9,727 bases of DNA, taken from contig CAAEBM010000050.1 in NCBI GenBank assembly GCA_900754115.1, positions 1 through 9,727 of the forward strand, in the 5' to 3' direction. Every line of letters starts with the position of its first letter. Position 1 is the first letter of the stretch. Made by a program: the position numbers and the translations under genes. This document shows positions 6,942 through 9,727 of this stretch, in pieces. The notes under the pieces are model-generated. The model worked only from the letters and a program-made list of their open reading frames with translations, was not told the origin of the DNA and ran no database searches. This DNA comes from Bacilli bacterium (lineage in GTDB: Bacteria; Bacillota_I; Bacilli_A; RFN20; CAG-631).

Positions 6942-8855
6942 ATGAAAAAACTGAAATCTTTAATAGCTTTTACTTTAATCATTTTAGTTGGTTGCAATCA
7001 AACGGACTCTTTAACATCATCTAGTCCTTCTATATCAGATTCAACCTCTTCTAATTCAAACAGCAGTTCTTCATCAACGAGTGATCAAACTCCTCCGATA
7101 GAAGAAATTCAAATGCCTAAAAATATGAGTGATTTGATTGTTTATTTAAAGGAAGATGGAAAAGATATTTTTGTACAAAAAGAACAAAGTACAACCATCA
7201 AAAAGAAATCAAAATCTTATTTACTTTGGGAAGATGGAGATGAAATCATTGAAAGGGCTTCTTCTTTTGAACGTTTTCAAACCAATTACTTTTTAGCCAA
7301 AATGGATTATCAAAAAAGTTTCTTTTCAGATTTAACTGAAACGGAAACCATTAAAGAAACCCATGAAGGTCATCATTATTTTGGTGCTTATCAACAAGAA
7401 GCAATAGAAGCTTGGATATGGGATGAATTGCACATAGAAATTGATGGTCAAATCTCTACAATTACTCAATATCAATTAGTAGATGACCCCACGCAATTAG
7501 ATAAAAATTTAATTAATAAAAATGATCTTTTTTCGTTAACTTCTTCTTACCGATATAGCCTTTATCCATTTATTGACTATTTAACTGAAGCAAGTTCTTA
7601 TTCTTTTCATTTTCAATTAAAAAACCGCAATCCACTAGAAGATTTTGAATATGAAATAAGTTATTCAACCTATGATTCTGAATATCCACAAAGTAATTAT
7701 TTTGAAATAACATTTAGTTTTATTTTTGATAACGAAGGTTATTTAAAAGAAGCTACTTATTTTAGTGAAGAATTTTCTTATTCTTATATAAATGATGGAT
7801 ATGAAAGTTTGAATCAAATAGAATTGAATTTTTCTTCTATTAAAGGGGCTTTAAAAGAACCAGAAACTTTACCAATTGATTTTGAAGATTACCTTTTACA
7901 AGATATTGAAATTGTACTGACAGATAGTCAAGGGAATCCATTAAACACTAATCAAATTGAAGCGGGTGCTTTCATTTATGTACAAACTAAAAATCCTGTT
8001 CCAGAAACAGCCCTAGATATTGAATTTGAAATCGTAAAAAGTAGTAATGAAGAAGTCATTGCTCAAGAATATTCAAATTGGTCTGCTTTAAAAGAAGGAA
8101 CAACGACTTTAACTTTAATGAATCAATCTGGATTCACTAAAACAATTGATGTGCAAGTCATCGCTCCTCCTTTATCCATGATTTTAGTCATGTTAGAAAA
8201 TGAAGATAAACTATATCCAGGAAATACTTATGAACTTTCTATTATGCGTATTCCCAGCGAATCTACCGATTTATTTGAAGTTTCTGTAGAAAATTCTACT
8301 TTAGCTACAATTGAAAAAATAGATGATTTAACGTATGAATTAGAATGTTTAGCAATTGGTACCACTTCTATTATCGTTCAAAGCATTCAAAATCCTGATA
8401 TCAAAAAAATATTAGAAATTGAAATTAAAGAAGAACCCCAACCATTGCCAACAGATGAATTAATTCAAGCTTTATGTCAAGCTTCATGGGAAAATTATAG
8501 TTATACGATTCAATTTAATGAAGACTATACAGGTTCTATCACTGATAATTATTATTACGATACGGCAAATTTCACTTGGTCTATCAACGAAACAACGATT
8601 ACCGTTTCTGCCTTTTCTCTTTCGTATTATGATTATACTTATAATACTGCTACAATCAGTGAAGATGGATTAACTCTTACTTTAAATTTTTCTGATGATG
8701 ATGGATATTCTTCCATATCACCTCTTTTACTAGATAGTTTATATCAAAAAAGCATATCGAATTCGGTATGCTTTTTTATTACTTTTTATCCTAATGCTAC
8801 ATCTAATACCATCATCAATACAAAACCTAACATAATCCCCCACGTTCCTAAATGA
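6942..8855 (+). CDS. Big_2-domain surface lipoprotein, second paralogue; 3' end probably frameshifted
   Basis: The open frame gives 637 residues. The signal peptide ends in lipobox LVGC (Cys18), followed by a Ser/Thr/Asn-rich tether (about 23-49) that its upstream paralogue lacks. The order then matches the paralogue: an unrecognised beta-rich region (about 55-310), two Big_2-type Ig domains (about 318-407 and 411-496) and a C-terminal beta module (about 505-592; 'ASWENYSYTIQFNEDYTGS', 'NFTWSINETTITV'). The final residues, about 593-637, do not fit. They are encoded across a strong terminator hairpin (8746-8777) and into the convergent ZIP gene, ending at TGA 8853-8855. Moving to the +2 frame after 8702 gives ...ITSFTR and a TAG at 8735-8737, aligning with the paralogue's end 'ISGNFVKQN'. 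The native product was therefore probably about 600 residues. The ribosome site AAAAAGGAG sits in the 14-nt gap after the first gene, indicating co-transcription. Confidence 0.85.
   Translation: MKKLKSLIAFTLIILVGCNQTDSLTSSSPSISDSTSSNSNSSSSSTSDQTPPIEEIQMPKNMSDLIVYLKEDGKDIFVQKEQSTTIKKKSKSYLLWEDGDEIIERASSFERFQTNYFLAKMDYQKSFFSDLTETETIKETHEGHHYFGAYQQEAIEAWIWDELHIEIDGQISTITQYQLVDDPTQLDKNLINKNDLFSLTSSYRYSLYPFIDYLTEASSYSFHFQLKNRNPLEDFEYEISYSTYDSEYPQSNYFEITFSFIFDNEGYLKEATYFSEEFSYSYINDGYESLNQIELNFSSIKGALKEPETLPIDFEDYLLQDIEIVLTDSQGNPLNTNQIEAGAFIYVQTKNPVPETALDIEFEIVKSSNEEVIAQEYSNWSALKEGTTTLTLMNQSGFTKTIDVQVIAPPLSMILVMLENEDKLYPGNTYELSIMRIPSESTDLFEVSVENSTLATIEKIDDLTYELECLAIGTTSIIVQSIQNPDIKKILEIEIKEEPQPLPTDELIQALCQASWENYSYTIQFNEDYTGSITDNYYYDTANFTWSINETTITVSAFSLSYYDYTYNTATISEDGLTLTLNFSDDDGYSSISPLLLDSLYQKSISNSVCFFITFYPNATSNTIINTKPNIIPHVPK
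8746..8777. terminator. Bidirectional intrinsic terminator between the lipoprotein operon and the ZIP gene
   Basis: A 14-bp stem runs from AAAAAAGCATATCG (8746-8759) to CGGTATGCTTTTTT (8764-8777), with one T-G pair and an AATT loop. A-run on one side and T-run on the other make it work in both directions. It lies 9 nt after the predicted original TAG of the lipoprotein gene (8735-8737) and 8 nt after the ZIP stop (8786-8788). This placement is what is expected if the lipoprotein frame really ends at 8737. Confidence 0.9.
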
Positions 8856-9574
8856 GGGTTTGTTTCTAAGTGAGCATCGGGAATTAAATCTTCTACCACT
8901 ACAAAGATCATTGCTCCAGCCGAAAAAGCTAATAACCAAGGTTGTAAAACAACTATTTGAGTGGCTAAAAAATAACCAACAATAGCAAATATGGGTTCTA
9001 CAACCCCGCTTCCCATACCATATAAAAACGCTTTATGAGAACTATTTGTAGTAGATTTCATCGGTAACGCTACTGCTGCTCCTTCTGGAAAATTTTGAAT
9101 TCCAATGCCAATTGCTAATCCTAAAGCAGCAATATATGCTGCATGCGTCCCAATATTGGCTGCAGCCCCAAAGGCAAATCCTACCGCTAAACCTTCGGGA
9201 ATATTATGAATTAAAACTGCTAAAAACAATTTTGTAGATTTTTTTAAAGAACTATGAGGTCCTTCCTCTTGTTTTGTTCCTTTATGAAAATGAGGAACCA
9301 ATTTGTCCATTAAAATTAAAAATGCCCCACCAATTAAAAAACCTAAAGCCGCAGGTAACCAACTTACTTTACCATATCCCGTTGCATCTTCTAAAGCAGG
9401 AATTAATAAAGACCAAACAGAAGCGGCAATCATAATTCCTGAAGCAAAGCCTAAAAAAATTGTATTCACTTTTGCAGAAATATCTTTTTTAAATAAATAG
9501 ACAATGCTAGATCCTAATGTTGTCATGACAAAAATAAAACCAAATCCAAAAATTAACATCGCTGTATTACTCAT
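8786..9574 (-). CDS. ZIP-family divalent metal transporter (GufA/ZupT-like)
   Basis: The product has 262 residues from the ATG at 9574, an integral membrane protein with about eight hydrophobic segments. ZIP hallmarks are present: TM4 'HNIPEG' (123-128) and TM5 'QNFPEG' (160-165), the paired metal-site helices, plus 'VEP' (192-194) and 'VVEDLIPDAH' (226-235). By analogy with structurally studied bacterial ZIPs, H123, N124, E127, Q160 and E164 line the metal site. A short His-containing loop (HFHKGTKQEEGPH, 95-107) lies between TM3 and TM4. The expected role is uptake of Zn2+ or a similar divalent cation into the cytoplasm; the metal cannot be fixed from sequence. An in-frame TTG at 9595 would add seven residues but overlaps the ribosome site, so the ATG is chosen. 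It is convergent with the lipoprotein operon and functionally unlinked to it as far as can be seen. Confidence 0.94.
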   Translation of the reverse strand: MSNTAMLIFGFGFIFVMTTLGSSIVYLFKKDISAKVNTIFLGFASGIMIAASVWSLLIPALEDATGYGKVSWLPAALGFLIGGAFLILMDKLVPHFHKGTKQEEGPHSSLKKSTKLFLAVLIHNIPEGLAVGFAFGAAANIGTHAAYIAALGLAIGIGIQNFPEGAAVALPMKSTTNSSHKAFLYGMGSGVVEPIFAIVGYFLATQIVVLQPWLLAFSAGAMIFVVVEDLIPDAHLETNPHLGTWGIMLGFVLMMVLDVALG

Positions 9575-9579
9575 TTTAT

Positions 9580-9589
9580 CCTCTCCTTT
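9580..9589 (-). promoter_or_regulatory. Ribosome binding site that fixes the ZIP start
   Basis: On the minus strand AAAGGAGAGG ends 5 nt before the ATG at 9574-9572. The upstream in-frame TTG (9595-9593) has no such site and would translate the Shine-Dalgarno itself as 'KGE', so the ATG start giving MSNTAM is preferred. Confidence 0.85.
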
Positions 9590-9615
9590 AATCAAAATTC
9601 AGATAATATTTTCGT

Positions 9616-9657
9616 ATTTATAATGATTTTTTTGTTTAAAAATTGGATTTATAATGA
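9616..9657. repeat. 11-bp direct repeat upstream of the ZIP gene
   Basis: ATTTATAATGA occurs exactly at 9616-9626 and 9647-9657, 31 bp apart (about three helical turns), 42-83 bp upstream of the ZIP start. Each copy contains TTATAAT, the half-site of the Fur/PerR-type 7-1-7 box, but no good second half follows. A metal-responsive operator is an inference only; the TATAAT-like core could also be -10 material in A/T-rich DNA. Confidence 0.4.
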
Positions 9658-9693
9658 AGAGGCTTAAAATTAAAAATCTGATTTTTCCTCTTC
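9656..9693. repeat. Interrupted hairpin upstream of the ZIP gene
   Basis: GAAGAGG (9656-9662) is complementary to CCTCTTC (9687-9693). Inside, AAAAAT (9672-9677) pairs with ATTTTT (9681-9686) around a CTG loop, leaving a 9-nt bulge on one arm. Together this gives 13 paired positions. It could be a regulatory element of the ZIP gene or part of a terminator or leader for a gene beyond the right edge. The rest of 9575-9727 contains no gene that I can support. Confidence 0.4.
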
Positions 9694-9727
9694 GTTTTAC
9701 TATATCATAGAAAATATAATTTATCTA

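Noticed and set aside
9303..9500. A plus-strand frame within the ZIP gene
   Set aside because: It is the antisense of conserved transmembrane segments and has no ribosome site.
9575..9595. TTG start giving a 269-residue ZIP protein
   Set aside because: The extra residues would be translated from the Shine-Dalgarno sequence; the ATG at 9574 has ideal spacing.
1..9727. CRISPR array, insertion sequence, prophage, tRNA/rRNA or alternative code (TGA = Trp)
   Set aside because: No regularly spaced identical repeats, transposase or integrase motifs or RNA-gene signatures were seen, and Trp is encoded by TGG throughout.

Overview
The window is strongly A+T-rich bacterial DNA. It carries lipoprotein signal peptides with a lipobox cysteine, GGAG-type ribosome sites, TTGnnn/TATAAT promoters and hairpin-plus-T-tract terminators. 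TGG is used freely for Trp and no internal TGA is needed, so the standard bacterial code applies. Together these point to a low-GC Gram-positive (Bacillota). The Ser-rich linkers after the lipid-anchored Cys and the Big_2/Big_3/GLUG domains would suit an uncultured Bacilli/Erysipelotrichales/Acholeplasma-like lineage, but that placement is a guess.

Layout: (1) 1-3120, minus strand, is one uninterrupted reading frame that runs off the left edge (at least 1040 residues). It is a giant modular surface lipoprotein with a Ser-rich tether, five GLUG motifs, an InlB-type B-repeat and a long C-terminal array of beta modules. It has its own promoter, and a perfect 7-5-7 inverted repeat lies just after the predicted transcription start. 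(2) 3255-3848, minus strand, is a VanZ-family membrane protein closed by a terminator whose loop contains the stop codon. (3) 4004-5071, plus strand, is a lipoprotein with a Big_3-like Ig domain and a right-handed beta-helix, followed by a terminator. (4) 5191-6927 and 6942-8855, plus strand, are a two-gene operon of paralogous lipoproteins behind a strong extended -10 promoter. The second gene appears to have lost its native stop through a one-base frameshift and now reads through the terminator hairpin. (5) 8786-9574, minus strand, is a ZIP-family metal transporter, convergent with the operon and sharing a bidirectional terminator with it. The remaining right end holds the ZIP upstream region with an 11-bp direct repeat and an interrupted hairpin.

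Four of the six genes encode lipoproteins displayed outside the membrane, and three of these share the same C-terminal 'GxW...F..D..G' beta module. The locus therefore looks like a cell-surface lipoprotein/adhesin cluster that grew by module shuffling and tandem duplication. Ligands cannot be read from the sequence. VanZ and ZIP look like ordinary neighbours under separate control. I see no CRISPR array, insertion sequence, tRNA/rRNA or phage gene.
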